DNA of 64,000 bases from Ianthella basta (taxonomy: Eukaryota; Porifera; Demospongiae; Verongiida; Ianthellidae): positions 787,129 through 851,128 of the forward strand of contig OZ025871.1 of the NCBI GenBank assembly GCA_964019415.1, in the 5' to 3' direction. Below the pieces are notes generated by a model. It searched no databases and was not told where the DNA came from. It saw nothing but the letters and a program-made list of their open reading frames with translations. The number at the start of each line of letters is the position of its first letter. Within the stretch, counting starts at the first letter, position 1. The position numbers were made by a program, and so were the translations under genes. Below are positions 11,449-22,737 of this stretch, piece after piece.

Positions 11449-14400
11449 ATGGATAAAGTTCGTATGGACTCAACAACATGTTTGATACAGGCTGCTTACA
11501 TGGATGATGACCACATGGTGCATGAGCTCATCAGAGCAGGTGCTAGTGTGACTGCAATGAACCAGCAGCAGAAACAAAGAGCCCTTCACATTGCCTGCAA
11601 GGAAGGCCATTCCAGTGTTGCCAAAGCACTGATTGAGGCTGGGGCTGACATCAATGGACAAGATGAAGATGGAACAACACTTTTAATGCAGGGTGCTTAC
11701 AGGGGTGATGACCAAATGGTGCATGAGCTCATCAGAGCCGGTGCCAGTGCGACTGCAAAGAACAAGAAACTACAAACTGCCCTTCACCTAGCCATCAGCA
11801 GCAGAAGCAGGCAGGCCCAAGGGAAGGGCCATTCCAGTGTTGTCAAAGCACTGATTGAGGCTGGGGCTGACGTCAATGGACAAGATGAAGATGGAACAAC
11901 ACCTTTGATGCAGGCTGCTTGCGGGGATGATGACCAAATGGTGCATGAGCTCATCAGAGCAGGTGCTAGTGTGACTGCAATGAACAAGCAGTGGAAACAG
12001 AGAGCCCTTCATATTGCCTGCATGGAAGGTCATTCCAGTGTTATCAAAGCACTTGTTAAGGCTGGGGCTGATGTCAATGGACAAGATGAAGATGGAACAA
12101 CACTTTTGATGGAGGCTGCTTACAGGGGTGATGACCAAGTGGTGCATGAGCTCATCAGAGCAGGTGCTAGTGTGAGTGCAAAGAACAACAAACAGCAAAC
12201 TGCCCTTCACACAGCCAGCAACAGTGAAAGCATGTGGGCCCCCAGGAAGGGCTTTTCCAGTGTTGTCAATGCACTGATTGAGGCTGGGGCTAAAATCAAT
12301 GGACAAGATGAAGATGGAACAACACCTTTGATGCAGGCTGCTTACAGGGGTGATGACCAAATGGTGCATGAGCTCATCAGAGCAGGTGCTAGTGTGACTG
12401 CAAAGAACAACAATCAGCAAACTGCCCTCTTTCATCTAGCCATCAGCAGCAGAAGCTGGTGGGCCCATTCCACTGTTGTCAAAGCACTGATTGAGGCTGG
12501 GGCTGACATCAATGGACAAGATGAAGATGGAACTACACCTTTGATGCAGGCTGCTTACAAGGGGCATTACTATGCGGTGCTTGAGCTCGTCAAAGCAGGT
12601 GCTAGTGTGACTGCAATGAACCAGCAGCAGAAACAAAGAGCCCTTCGTATTGCCTGCAAGGAAGGCCATTCCAGTGTTGTCAAAGCACTCATTGAAGCTG
12701 GGGCTGACATCAATGGACAAGATGAAGATGGAACAACACCTTTGATGGAGGCTACTTGCGGGTATGATGACCAAATGGTGCATGAGCTCATCAGAGCAGG
12801 TGCTAGTGTGAGTGTAAAGAACAACAAACAGCAAACTGCCCTTCACACAGCCAGCAACAGCGAAAGCATGTGGGGCCCCAGGAAGGGCCTTTCCAGTGTT
12901 GTCAAAGCACTGATTGAGGCTGGTGCTGACATCAATGGACAAGATGAAGATGGAACAACACTTTTAATGCAGGGTGCTTACAGGGGTGATGGCCAAGTGG
13001 TGCATGAGCTCATCAGAGCAGGTGCCAGTGCGACTGCAAAGAACAAGAAACTACAAACTGCCCTTCACCTAGCCATCAGCAGCAGTAGATGGGCCTACAG
13101 GAAGGGTCGTTCCAGTGTTGTCAAAGCACTGATTGAGGCTGGGGCTGACGTCAGTGGACAAGATGAAGATGGAACAACACCTTTGATGCAGGCTGCTTGC
13201 GGGTATGATGACCAAATGGTGCATGAGCTCATCAGAGCAGGTGCTAGTGTGACTGCAATGAACAAGCAGCAGAAACAAAGAGCCCTTCATATTGCCTGCA
13301 AAGAAGGCCATTCCAGTGTTATCAAAGCACTTGTTGAGGCTGGGACTGATGTCAATGGACAAGATGAAGATGGAAGAACACTTTTGATGGAGGCTGCTTA
13401 CAGGGGTGATGACCAAATGGTGCATGAGCTCATCAGAGCAAGTGCTAGTGTGAGTGCAAAGGACAACAAACTACAAACTGCCCTTCACCTAGCCTTCAGC
13501 AGCAGTTGGTGGGCCCACCAGAAGGGCCGTTCCAGTGTTGTCAAAGCACTGATTGAGGCTGGGGCTGACATCAATGGACAAGATGAAGATGGAACAACAC
13601 CTTTGATGCAGGCTGCTTGCAGGTATGATGACCAAATGGTGCATGAGCTCATCAGAGCAGGTGCTAGTGTGAGTGCGAAGAACAACAAACAGCAAACTGC
13701 CCTTCACACAGCCAGCAACAGCGAAAGCATGTGGGCCCCCAGGAAGAGCCTTACCAGTGTTGTCAATGCACTGATTGAGGCTGGGGCTGACATCGATGGA
13801 CAAGATGAAGATGGAACAACACCTTTGATGGATGCTGCTTACAGGGGTGACGACCAAATGGCACATGAGCTCATCAGAGCAGGTGCTAGTGTGACTACGC
13901 CGAACAAGAAACTACAAACTGCCCTTCACCTAACCATCAGCAGCAGTAGATGGGCCTACAGGAAGGGTTGTTCAAGTGTTGTCAAAGCATTGATTGAGGC
14001 TGGGGCTGATATCAATGGACAAGATGAAGATGGAACAACACCTTTGATGGAGGCTGCTTGCGGGTATGATGACCAAATGGTGCATGAGCTCATCAGAGCA
14101 GGTGCTAGTGTGACTGCGAAGAACAACAAACAGCAAACTGCCCTCTTTCATCTAGCCATCAGCAGCAGAAGCGGGTGGGCCCATTCCACTGTTGTCAAAG
14201 CACTGATTGAGGCTGGGGCTGACATCAATGGACAAGATGAAGATGGAACTACACCTTTGATGCAGGCTGCTTACAAGGGGCATTACTATGTGGTGCTTGA
14301 GCTCATCAGAGCAGGTGCTAGTGTGACTGCAATGAACAAGCAGCAGAAACAAAGAGCTCTTCACATTGCCTGCAAGGAAGGCCATTCCAGTGTTGTCAAA

Positions 14401-17400
14401 GCTCTCATTGAGGCTGGGGCTGACATCAATGGACAAGATGAAGATGGAACAACACCTTTGATGGAGGCTGCTTGCTGGTATGATGACCAAATGGTGCATG
14501 AGCTCATCAGAGCAGGTGCTAGTGTGAGTGCAAAGAACAACAAACAGCAAACTGCCCTTCACACAGCCAGCAACAGCGAAAGCATGTGGGCCCCCAGGAA
14601 GGGCCTTTCCAGTGTTGTCAATGCACTGATTGAGGCTGGGGCTGACATCAATGGACAAGATGAAGATGGAACAACACTTTTGATGCAGGCTGCTTACAGG
14701 GGTGATGACCAAATGGTGCATGAGCTCATCAGAGCCGGTGCCAGTGCGACTGCAAAGAACAAGAAACTACAAACTGCCCTTCACCTAGCCATCAGCAGCA
14801 CAAACAGGCGGGCCCAGGGGAAGGGCCATTCCAGTATTGTCAAAGCACTGATTGAGGCTGGGGCTGACGTCAATGGACAAGATGAAGATGGAACAACACC
14901 TTTGATGCAGGCTGCTTGCGGGTATGATGACCAAATGGTGCATGAGCTCATCAGAGCAGGTGCTAGTGTGACTGCAATGAGCAAACAGCAGAAACAAAGA
15001 GCCCTTCATATTGCCTGCAAGGAAGGTCATTCCAGTGTTATCAAAGCACTTGTTGAGGCTGGGGCTGATGTCAATGGGCAAGATGAAGATGGAAGAACAC
15101 TTTTGATGGAGGCTGCTTACAGGGGTGATGACCAAATGGTGCATGAGCTCATCAGAGCAGGTGCTAGTGTGAGTGCAAAGGACAACAAACTACAAACTGC
15201 CTTTCACCTAGCCTTCAGCAGCAGTTGGTGGGCCCACCAGAAGGGCCGTTCCAGTGTTGTCAAAGCACTGATTGAGGCTGGGGCTGACATCAATGGACAA
15301 GATAAAGATGGAACAACACCTTTGATGAAGGCTGCTTACAAGGTTAATGACCAAATGGTGCATGAGCTCATCAGAGCAGGTGCTAGTGTGAGTGCAAAGA
15401 ACAGCAAACAGCAAACTGCCCTTCACACAGCCAGCAACAGCGAAAGCATGTGGGCCCCCAGGAAGAGCCTTTTCAGTGTTGTCAATGCACTGATTGAGGC
15501 TGGGGCTGACATCAATGGACAAGATGAAGATGGTACAACACCTTTGATGGATGCTGCTTACAGGGGTGACGACCAAATGGCACATGAGCTCATCAGAGCA
15601 GGTGCTAGTGTGACTGTGAAGAACAACAAACAGCAAACTGCCCTCTTTCATCTAGCCATCAGCAGCAGAAGCTGGTGGGCCCATTCCACTGTTGTCAAAG
15701 CACTGATTGAGGCTGGGGCTGACATCAATGGACAAGATGAAGATGGAACTACACCTTTGATGCAGGCTGCTTACAAGGGGCAGTACTATGCGGTGCTTGA
15801 GCTCATCAAAGCAGGTGCTAGTGTGACTGCAATGAACCGGCAGCAGAAACAAAGAGCTCTTCATATTGCCTGCAAGGAAGGCCATTTCAGTGTTGTCAAA
15901 GCACTCATTGAAGCTGGGGCTGACATCAATGGACAAGATGAAGATGGAACAACACCTTTGATGGAGGCTGCTTACAGGGGTGATGGCCAAGTGGTGCATG
16001 AGCTCATCAGAGCAGGTGCCAGTGCGACTGCAAAGAACAAGAAACTACAAACTGCCCTTCACCTAGCCATCAGCAGCAGTAGATGGGCCTACAGGAAGGG
16101 TCGTTCCAGTATTGTCAAAGCACTGATTGAGGCTGGGGCTGACGTCAGTGGACAAGATGAAGATGGAACAACACCTTTGATGCAGGCTGCTTGCGGGTAT
16201 GATGACCAAATGGTGCATGAGCTCATCAGAGCAGGTGCCAGTGCGGCTGCAAAGAACAAGAAACTACAAACTGCCCTTCACCTAGCCATCAACAGCAGAA
16301 GCAGGTGGGCCCAGGAGAAGGGCCATTCCAGTATTGTCAAAGCACTGATTAAAGCTGGGGCTGACGTCAATGGACAAGATGAAGATGGAACAACACCTTT
16401 GATGCAGGCTGCTTGCGGGGATGATGACCAAATGGTGCTTGAGCTCATCAGAGCAGGTGCTAGTGTGACTGCAATGAGCAAGCAGCAGAAACAAAGAGCC
16501 CTTCGTATTGCCTGCAAGGAAGGTCATTCCAGTGTTATCAAAGCACTTGTTAAGGCTGGGGCTGATGTCAATGAACAAGATGAAGATGGAACAACACTTT
16601 TCATGGTGGCTGCTTACAAGGGTTATTACCAAGTGATGCATGAGCTCATCAGAGCAGGTGCTAGTGTGAGTGCAAAGAACAAGGAAGTACAAGCTGCCCT
16701 TAACCTAGCCATCTGCTGCGTATACGTCCACAGGAACGTTTGTTCCAGTATTGTCAATGCACTGATTGAGTTAGGGGTTGGCATCAATGGACAAGATGAA
16801 GATGGAACAACACCTTTGATGCAGGCTGCTTACAAGGGGCATTGCTATGCGGTGCTTGAGCTCATCAGAGTAGGTGCTAGTGTGACTGCAATGAACCAGC
16901 AGCAGAAACAAGAAGTCCTTCATATTGCCTGCAAGGAAGGCCATCCCAGTGTTATCAAAGCACTGATTGAGGCTGGGACTGATGTTGATGGACAAGATGA
17001 AGATGGAACAACACCTTTGATGCAGGCTGCTTACAAGGGGCATTACTATGCGGTGCTTGAGCTCATCAGAGCAGGTGCTAGTGTGACTGCAATGAACCAG
17101 CAGCAGAAACAAAGAGCCCTTCGCATTGCCTGCAAGGAAGGCCATTCCAGTGTTGTCAAAGCACTGATTGAGGCTGGGGCTGATGTCAATGGACAAAATG
17201 AAGATGGAACAACACCTTTGTTGGAGGCTGCTTGCGGGTATGATGACCAAATGGTGCATGAGCTCATCAGAGCAGGTGCTAGTGTGACTGCAATGAACAA
17301 GCAGCAGAAACAAAGAGCCCTTCATATTGCCTGCAAGGAAGGCCATTCCAGTGTTATCAAAGCACTTGTTGAGGCTGGGGCTGATGTCAATGGACAAGAT

Positions 17401-19604
17401 GAAGATGGAAGATCACTTTTGATGAAGGCTGCTGGCAAGGGGCATTACTATGTGGTGCATGAGCTCATCGGAGCAGGTGCTAGTGTGACTTCAATGAACA
17501 AGCAGCAGAAACAAAGAGCTCTTCATACTGCCTGCAAGGAAGGCCATTCCAGTGTTATGAAAACACTCATTGAGGCTGGGGCTGATGTCAATGGACAAGA
17601 TGAAGATGGAACAACACCTTTGATGAATGCAGCTATGGAGGGCCATGAACAGATGGTACTTAAGCTCATAAGAGCAGGTGCTAGTATTAATGCCATCAGT
17701 ACACAGTTTTATTGTTATTCCTGTCTTGCAGCTAAAGGTTCAACAGCACTACATTTTGCTGCTCAACGGGACAAGATTAAGTGTGGAGTCCTCCTTGTGG
17801 AGGCAGGAGCAGATTTGACAGCAAGGAACAATGACTCCAAATCTCCCCTGGATCATGCATCAGTTGACTTCAAACATCATATTCAACAGGCGCAGTCTGT
17901 TTCTGCCAAACGCATTGTTGCAGTAATTGGCAATGCTGAACACGGCAAGAGTACACTGATAGCAGCTCTGAAAGCTGAGGGCAACAGCCTGTGGACGAGG
18001 TTCATCAACAGGTTTGCAAAAGTGCAGAACGTCAGCCAGCGAACAACTGGAATCGAAGCAGTCCAGTTTTCCAGTCAGAGATATGGGGAGACACTGTTCT
18101 ATGACTTTGCTGGTCAGTCTGATTACCACGGCCCTCATCAGTCCTTCCTGGAGGCCATGCTAAGCAAGCCAGGATTGACTGTGACTCTGTTAGTTCTTGT
18201 GAAGGCAACTGATGAAGCAGACATCATCACACAGCAAATCAATTGTTGGTTGCAACCTCTAGCGCTTGTTTCAACTCCATCCACTCCACAAGTGATACTG
18301 GTTGGCAGTTTCCTGGACCAAGTAAATTCCAGAGAAGAAGCAACTGAGAAGCTGGTGCTATGCACTCAGACAGTGCAAAAGGAGTTGCCATACAACATCC
18401 AGGGTACCTGTCTCCTCGACTGCCGCTATCCTGAATCTGAGGGTATCAATCAGATTTGCAGCTTCTTCGTAGAGAACCAACCTCTTCTATTGAACTCCAA
18501 CATCTTTTCATACAACCTTCACTGGGTTCTAGTACAAGTGAGGCGAGCATTCTCCATTCCAGCCATCACACTCCACACTTTCCAGTCATGGGTTCTGGAA
18601 AGTGTTGAACTGCTCCCGTTACATCTACCCCCACCTGAGGAGGTGTGTCGTGACCTAACAGCAGTTGGTCATGCCCTTTTTCTCCCCAACAGGCAAGACC
18701 CCTACCAAAGTTGGCTCATTCTGGACCTCCAAGCTATTCTCCACGACGTGTATGGCACTCTGTTCTCCAGCTCCAAGGGTAAGGTCAACAAGTTTGGTCT
18801 CCTACATTGCAGCCAACTGGCTGAACTGTTTCCCAAATTGGATCAAGCAATGATCCAAGAGGTGCTGATCAGCCTTGAGTTCTGCACCCAAGTTGATCCT
18901 TTGCTCATAAAAAAAGAGCTGTTGAAGCTGACAACAAATGATGATGTGGAAGGCTGGCTGTACTTCCCTGCCCTGGTGTCAGCCCAGCCACTTGAGGTCT
19001 TCCCAGGTGATCTAGATCCACAGCACCTCCAATGGGTATGCTGGCAGCTGAGGACAATGGAGAAGCACTTCATCTCTGCTCATCTCCTTCAAACCATCAT
19101 CCTCCGTCTTGCTGCCAATCATGTGTTTACCCACGAGTTATCTCCCAGTGTGAGAGAGCACTGCTGCAGTGTTGGGGTGAATGGCCTTTCATGGAGGTCC
19201 ACCAAAGGTGTGGACATAGCGGTCCAGATAAGTGACAGCAGTGTGGTCCAGGTTGTTGGACGCAGCAAGGCAGGACCAGAGGAGCTTTACCAATACACCT
19301 CGACTGTTGTCCAAACTGTCATCCAGACAACTACCCAGCAGACTCCGAAGCTGGAGGCCACATCCTACATTGTCCACCCGTACGAACCTGAAACATGGGA
19401 TGACCCCAAAGTCCCTCCCCCTGACTCCCTGTATCCTGTTTCAAGTATTGTTTCCTGCATCAATGATCAACACAACTATGTCCTATCCCTGCCAAAACAG
19501 GATGGCCGTCTTCCTCACCAGATGAGTCTTCCAGAGTTGTTTGGAGGATGGTCTCCTCCTTTGTCAGTTGTGGAGGACATGGACTTTAAGAGGGAACCAC
19601 AGAG

Positions 19605-19643
<39 letters not shown>

Positions 19644-20955
19644 CGCACACTTGTCTCCCTGCATGTCTGCATGGCCAAGGGTGCTGTGGTGTTATTTATA
19701 TGGTGTATACAATGTGTATACATCATATAAAGTAACATCATGGCATTACACATGTGTAGACTGATGTTGACCAAACTAGACACATGTTCACTGTGTTAGG
19801 TAGCCTTAGAGTTGAAATCTGACTTTATGGTCCTCCTTTGTACCTGCAGCTCCACTGCCCTCAGTACCGTCATCCTCCAGCTCCCAAAATGGAGCTACCA
19901 CTGCTGACAAGGGACCCTCCACAGAGATGGAGGCACTGACTGCAACACAGCAAGGTACGCTTCATGCAGTGTCACTACATATGAGTACACCACAGTGTAT
20001 CGAGTGTGGGAGGTGTGTCCCCATTCATTGGTGGTACTGTTAAATGGTGTGACTAACATGGACGTGCTCAGTGTACAGATGGCTCTGGCTAATTTGATAC
20101 ACATGCCCCACCCCCCACCCTGCCCCCATTCCATTACTAACTACTCCTTCTCTCATTACTGCAGTTGAGGTGTCCCCAGAAGGTGATCTGTCTCTATCAC
20201 AAGAAGGCTCCTCTCCAGAGACAGTAAAAGATGAGGAATGTGTGTGTGGTGTTGTCAGTGAAGCCACCACTGCTATTTCACAAAACCAGACAGTGCACTC
20301 TGTGGGTAAGTCTCTCCATCCTCAGTGTATCTAGGTCTCTGAAAATTTGCTCATTCCACCTCACAGTGTACTAAATGCAACATGTGATGGATTATACTTT
20401 GAGTGTGCAAGGACATTGTGTGATTTAACAACATTTGCTGCCATCACTATAGAAGCCCTCCCCATGTACTTGAAGTGCCTGTACCTCTTGAGTAAATCAG
20501 ATGTTTACTCTAACGTCCATGTTTACACAGCTGCCATGTGTTATAACAGTAGGTGACATTGCCTGATGACATATTTGTGTGTAGTCCATGGAGGTTCATT
20601 CTCTGTATCTCACCTCATGTACACATTGAATACCTATTGAATGTGTGCCATGTGTCTTCCCTTTCCTTGTAGCTCAACAAGTTCTTGACCACTTTTGGGA
20701 CCAGTTCATTGACAAAATGGACGCAGAGACAGTTATCATGGAACTTCACCACAAAGATATCATTGATAGAGGTGATCTGAGAACGATCTCAAGGAACCCT
20801 AACCCAAGACAACAGAATGAGTACCTTCACTTGTGCTTGAAGGACAAGTGCACTGAGGGAGCCTTCAAGACTGTATGTGACATAATCAGCTCAGTGCAGG
20901 GCAACCCGAAGATGAAAGCACTGGGTGAAGCTATGAAGAGGAGACTAGAGACAGG

Positions 20956-21035
<80 letters not shown>

Positions 21036-22231
21036 GTGTTTATGTACGTATGTATATGCATGTGTGCATATGTTGGTAAACTACCATGATTGGTGGGGAC
21101 TATGCAAGGACCTTGGTCGTGCCAACCCAATCTCTCCCTGTAGGAGACACCACCAGTCCCACTGCCCTTTGCTCAGAGTCACACATGACACACAACACAC
21201 TGTCACAGGTGAGTGTGGACATTACTGTTGTACCAGTGAAGCCATAGCAGTGAAGGCAGCATGTACCACCAACCATCCTGTAATACTGCCTCTCCTGGTT
21301 GCTATAGTTACTGGTGGGAAAGTCCCTTTGGTTGTAGGACCACCTCTAATGGTACAGACTTCTGTGTTGTTGCAAAAGAAAGTTGAAATCCGTATGCCAT
21401 GTGATGTACGTAGTTTGGCCACTCTATGCTCAGTGATTGGTCCATGTGACTGTCACATGGACCAATGGACATCCTTAATTGAAAGTCCCTGCACTTAGTA
21501 GTCTTGTAGCCAGTCCACGTCTAGTCACCATTTTGCAAATTGTCTGTAAGGTGGTTTGGCAAGCCTTCTACTGTCTGCACAATCCTCTCCTTCAGACCTG
21601 CCCTCAGTACTGTCATCCTCCAGCTCCCCAATGTGGAGCAACCGCTGCTGACAAAGGAGCCTCCACAGAGATGGAGGCACTAACTGCAACACAGCAAGGT
21701 ATGCTCCATGCAGTGTCACTACACACGAGTGCACCTCACAGTGTACCGAGTGTGGGAGGTGTGTCTGTGAATGTGTGTACATTTACATTGTCTAGTGTGT
21801 TTGAGTGGATTGACACAAGTTTACACTAATTCACTTCACACTGAACATAGCTACAACAGCACACAAGTGTGTGATTCCAATAACACCTACACTCTGGTCT
21901 CAATCCCTCCACAGATGGACCCGCCCCCTTTGACATTGACTCCACCCCCACTTTACAAGCCATCAGGAAGTTCGTTGTCTGTGAAGTTGCTACCCACTGG
22001 AGCCTAATAGCCCTCAGCCTTGGCTTTGAATCCTCTGCTGTTCCCACAGTGGCTGAAACAGATCGTTGTGAAGATGCGTGCACAGCCATTTTTGATCAAT
22101 GGTTGTCATGGGAACCAGGCACAGGGGAGAAGAGCAGAACATGGTGGACTATCCTGTCCTCAATGGAGGGTGCCGGACACAAGACCTTCGCACAGCGACT
22201 CAAGAGAGAGTTGTTCCACCTAGTCACCTAG
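11449..22231 (+). CDS. gene A: giant ankyrin-Roc-COR-CARD-Death protein, 7 exons
   Basis: Proposed exons: 11449-19606, 19850-19954, 20165-20305, 20673-20954, 21144-21208, 21596-21698, 21915-22231 (9171 bases, 3056 residues). The ATG at 11449 matches the starts of genes B and C; an upstream TTG is ignored. Residues 1-2140 hold about 60 ankyrin repeats in paired units (TALH-type alternating with DEDGTTPLMQAA). A Roc-type GTPase follows: P-loop GNAEHGKST from Gly2161, DFAGQ from Asp2219, G4-like GSFLD. A COR-like region (about 2390-2560) comes next. Exons 2 and 6 are homologous Ser/Thr-rich linkers, exon 4 is CARD-like, exon 7 a Death domain. Exon 5 lacks one base found in genes B and C, and exon 6 has one extra base; together they keep the frame. 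DAPK1 has the same order but also a kinase. Likely a cytosolic GTP-controlled adaptor; function is inferred from domains only. The alternative is several separate genes, made unlikely by matching intron phases. Confidence 0.85.
12424..17660 (+). repeat. near-identical ankyrin-coding tandem array with higher-order repeats (gene A)
   Basis: Ankyrin pairs of about 200-215 bases recur with only scattered differences. Above this lies a higher-order period: the variant unit beginning ccctctttcatctagccatc occurs at about 12430, 14150 and 15650, each followed by the same ordered set of variants (KGHYY or KGQYY, then SESMW-type, then KKLQTALHLA-type). Spacings are about 1.7 and 1.5 kb, that is 7-8 pairs. 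This points to recent unequal crossing-over or gene conversion inside the exon. Copy number may be wrong in short-read assemblies and may vary between individuals. Confidence 0.85.
17890..18480 (+). other. Roc-type GTPase domain of gene A
   Basis: The segment starts at RIVAVIGNAEHGKST (G1, P-loop), continues with RTTGIEAVQ (candidate switch I Thr), then YDFAGQSDYHGPHQSF (G3, DxxGQ, with Gln as in Roc and Rab proteins), then VTLLVLVKATDEAD and VILVGSFLDQV in the G4 position. G4 lacks the classical NKxD Asn-Lys, so base specificity may be relaxed, as in some Roc domains. The same motifs occur in gene B (GNSEHGKST) and gene C (GNAEHGKST), so nucleotide binding is likely retained. Confidence 0.8.
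18510..19606 (+). other. COR-like and C-terminal region of gene A exon 1
   Basis: After the GTPase comes HWVLVQVRRAF, then DLTAVGHALFLPN, SWLILDLQAILHDVYGTLF, GLLHCSQLAELFPKL, EVLISLEFCTQVD and WLYFPALVSAQP. This order (Gly-His-Leu-Phe, Trp-Leu-Ile-Leu-Asp, winged-helix-like segment, Phe-Pro-Ala-Leu) is the pattern of COR modules, which follow Roc and mediate dimerisation. A further 150 residues (NGLSWRSTKGVDIAVQI, then LPHQMSLPELFGGWSPPLS) are strongly conserved among the three genes without a domain I can name. Confidence 0.7.
19607..19646. repeat. (GT)n/(GC)n microsatellite at the intron 1 donor of gene A
   Basis: The alternating GT tract begins at the first intron base after CAGAGAG and runs into GCGCGC. 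Gene B has a shorter version at 37967-37998; gene C has only GTGTGC. The donor is therefore embedded in a repeat that offers several GT dinucleotides. Confidence 0.85.
20673..20954 (+). CDS. gene A exon 4: CARD-like domain
   Basis: An acceptor (ccttgtag) and a donor (acag then gttagtgtgt) bound 94 codons, phase 1 at both ends. The sequence shows the CARD helix pattern: DHFWDQFIDKM, ETVIMELHHKDIID, DLRTISRNPNPRQQNEYLH, KCTEGAFKTVCDIIS, PKMKALGEAMKRRLE. CARDs bind one another in apoptosis and inflammasome-type assemblies. Gene B (39202-39483) and gene C (61957-62238) have nearly identical exons, the best conserved part of the family. Another death-fold type (DD, DED) is possible, but the RxxN...L...L.KC...F pattern favours CARD. 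Confidence 0.75.
20955..21032. repeat. (TG)n microsatellite after exon 4 of gene A
   Basis: GTTAG is followed by about 70 bases of pure TG. The same intron has about 115 bases of TG in gene B (39484-39604) and about 25 in gene C (62239-62265). Confidence 0.9.
21596..21698 (+). CDS. gene A exon 6: linker exon, duplicate of exon 2
   Basis: The exon is homologous to exon 2 (19850-19954): shared ccctcagta.tgtcatcctccagctcc and GAT.ADKG.STEMEALTATQQ. It starts after ccttcag. An extra base near 21633 means the first 12 codons read TCPQYCHPPAPQ instead of LPSVLSSSSSP; this fits because exon 5 ends in phase 0 here and not phase 1. Gene B has lost this exon. Gene C has lost the equivalent AG but offers another acceptor downstream. 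Confidence 0.65.
21915..22231 (+). CDS. gene A exon 7: terminal Death domain
   Basis: The exon starts after ccctccacag and reads GPAPFDIDSTPTLQAIRKFV, then THWSLIALSLGFESS, CEDACTAIFDQWLSWEPG, RTWWTILSSMEGAGHKTFAQ and RLKRELFHL before TAG. The W-x-LIA-x-LGF, FDQWL...W and TW..IL..ME..GHK..A pattern is that of a Death domain, with helices 1-6 identifiable. Being last, it matches the C-terminal Death domain of DAPK and many adaptors. The stop lies in a CACCTAGT repeat; a second TAG follows one repeat later. Confidence 0.8.
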
Positions 22232-22252
22232 TCACCTATTCAGCTGGCCTTG

Positions 22253-22280
22253 TGCCCCCCCTCCCCCCCCCCCCCCCCCA
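22253..22280. repeat. poly-C tract after gene A
   Basis: An almost pure C run lies 22 bases after the stop codon; gene B has a shorter C-rich tract at 40324-40338. Prone to length error. Confidence 0.9.
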
Positions 22281-22673
22281 AGTGGTGGACCTCATGGTCA
22301 CTGTACTGGACATTGGCCTGGATTCCCCGACTAACATGGAGTACCCAAAACTACTTCATGCCCAGAAATGTTTGTCGTCTTGTTTGCACTCCACACCAAG
22401 CCTCTAAGATCCTCATCGAAGAATGATTTAGCCAACTGGGAAGAGCTCTGGCCAATGTACCAAGGTAGTGAGAGTGCATTGCTGTGGTGTGAACTGGCTT
22501 GTGTTTGTGCCTCTGCATACTCATACATGTTCATGACCTTAGCACTGTTACATTGGCTCTGCACTTAGTGAGTGACCAACTCACCAATGGAAGTAATTGT
22601 GCCAGTGTAGCAGTTGTCACCCTTCCCTCCTCTCCCCTCCCCTCCCAATTCAGCACCCACCCAGCCCACCATG

Positions 22674-22737
22674 TTGACTGCACTACAGATGGTACTTACT
22701 GACTGCACTACAGATGGTACTTACTGACTGCACTACC
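22674..22737. repeat. 25-bp minisatellite, about 2.5 copies
   Basis: ttgactgcactacagatgg plus tactta is repeated head to tail. Gene B's matching place (40766-40795) has a single copy. Confidence 0.8.

Noticed and set aside
11470..17397. Many minus-strand ORFs of 60-215 codons across the ankyrin exon (Ser/Cys-rich, HTSTCSDELMHHLV repeats)
   Set aside because: They are the antisense frame of the repeated + strand ankyrin units and recur with the repeat. No independent start, domain or flanking signal.
18665..19525. Alternative + strand ORFs inside the COR-coding part
   Set aside because: Overlap the conserved main frame and are repeated at the same places in genes B and C as shadows.
20959..21498. 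ORF of Cys-Val repeats from the TG tract (also 39490-39756)
   Set aside because: Microsatellite translation; lies in introns.
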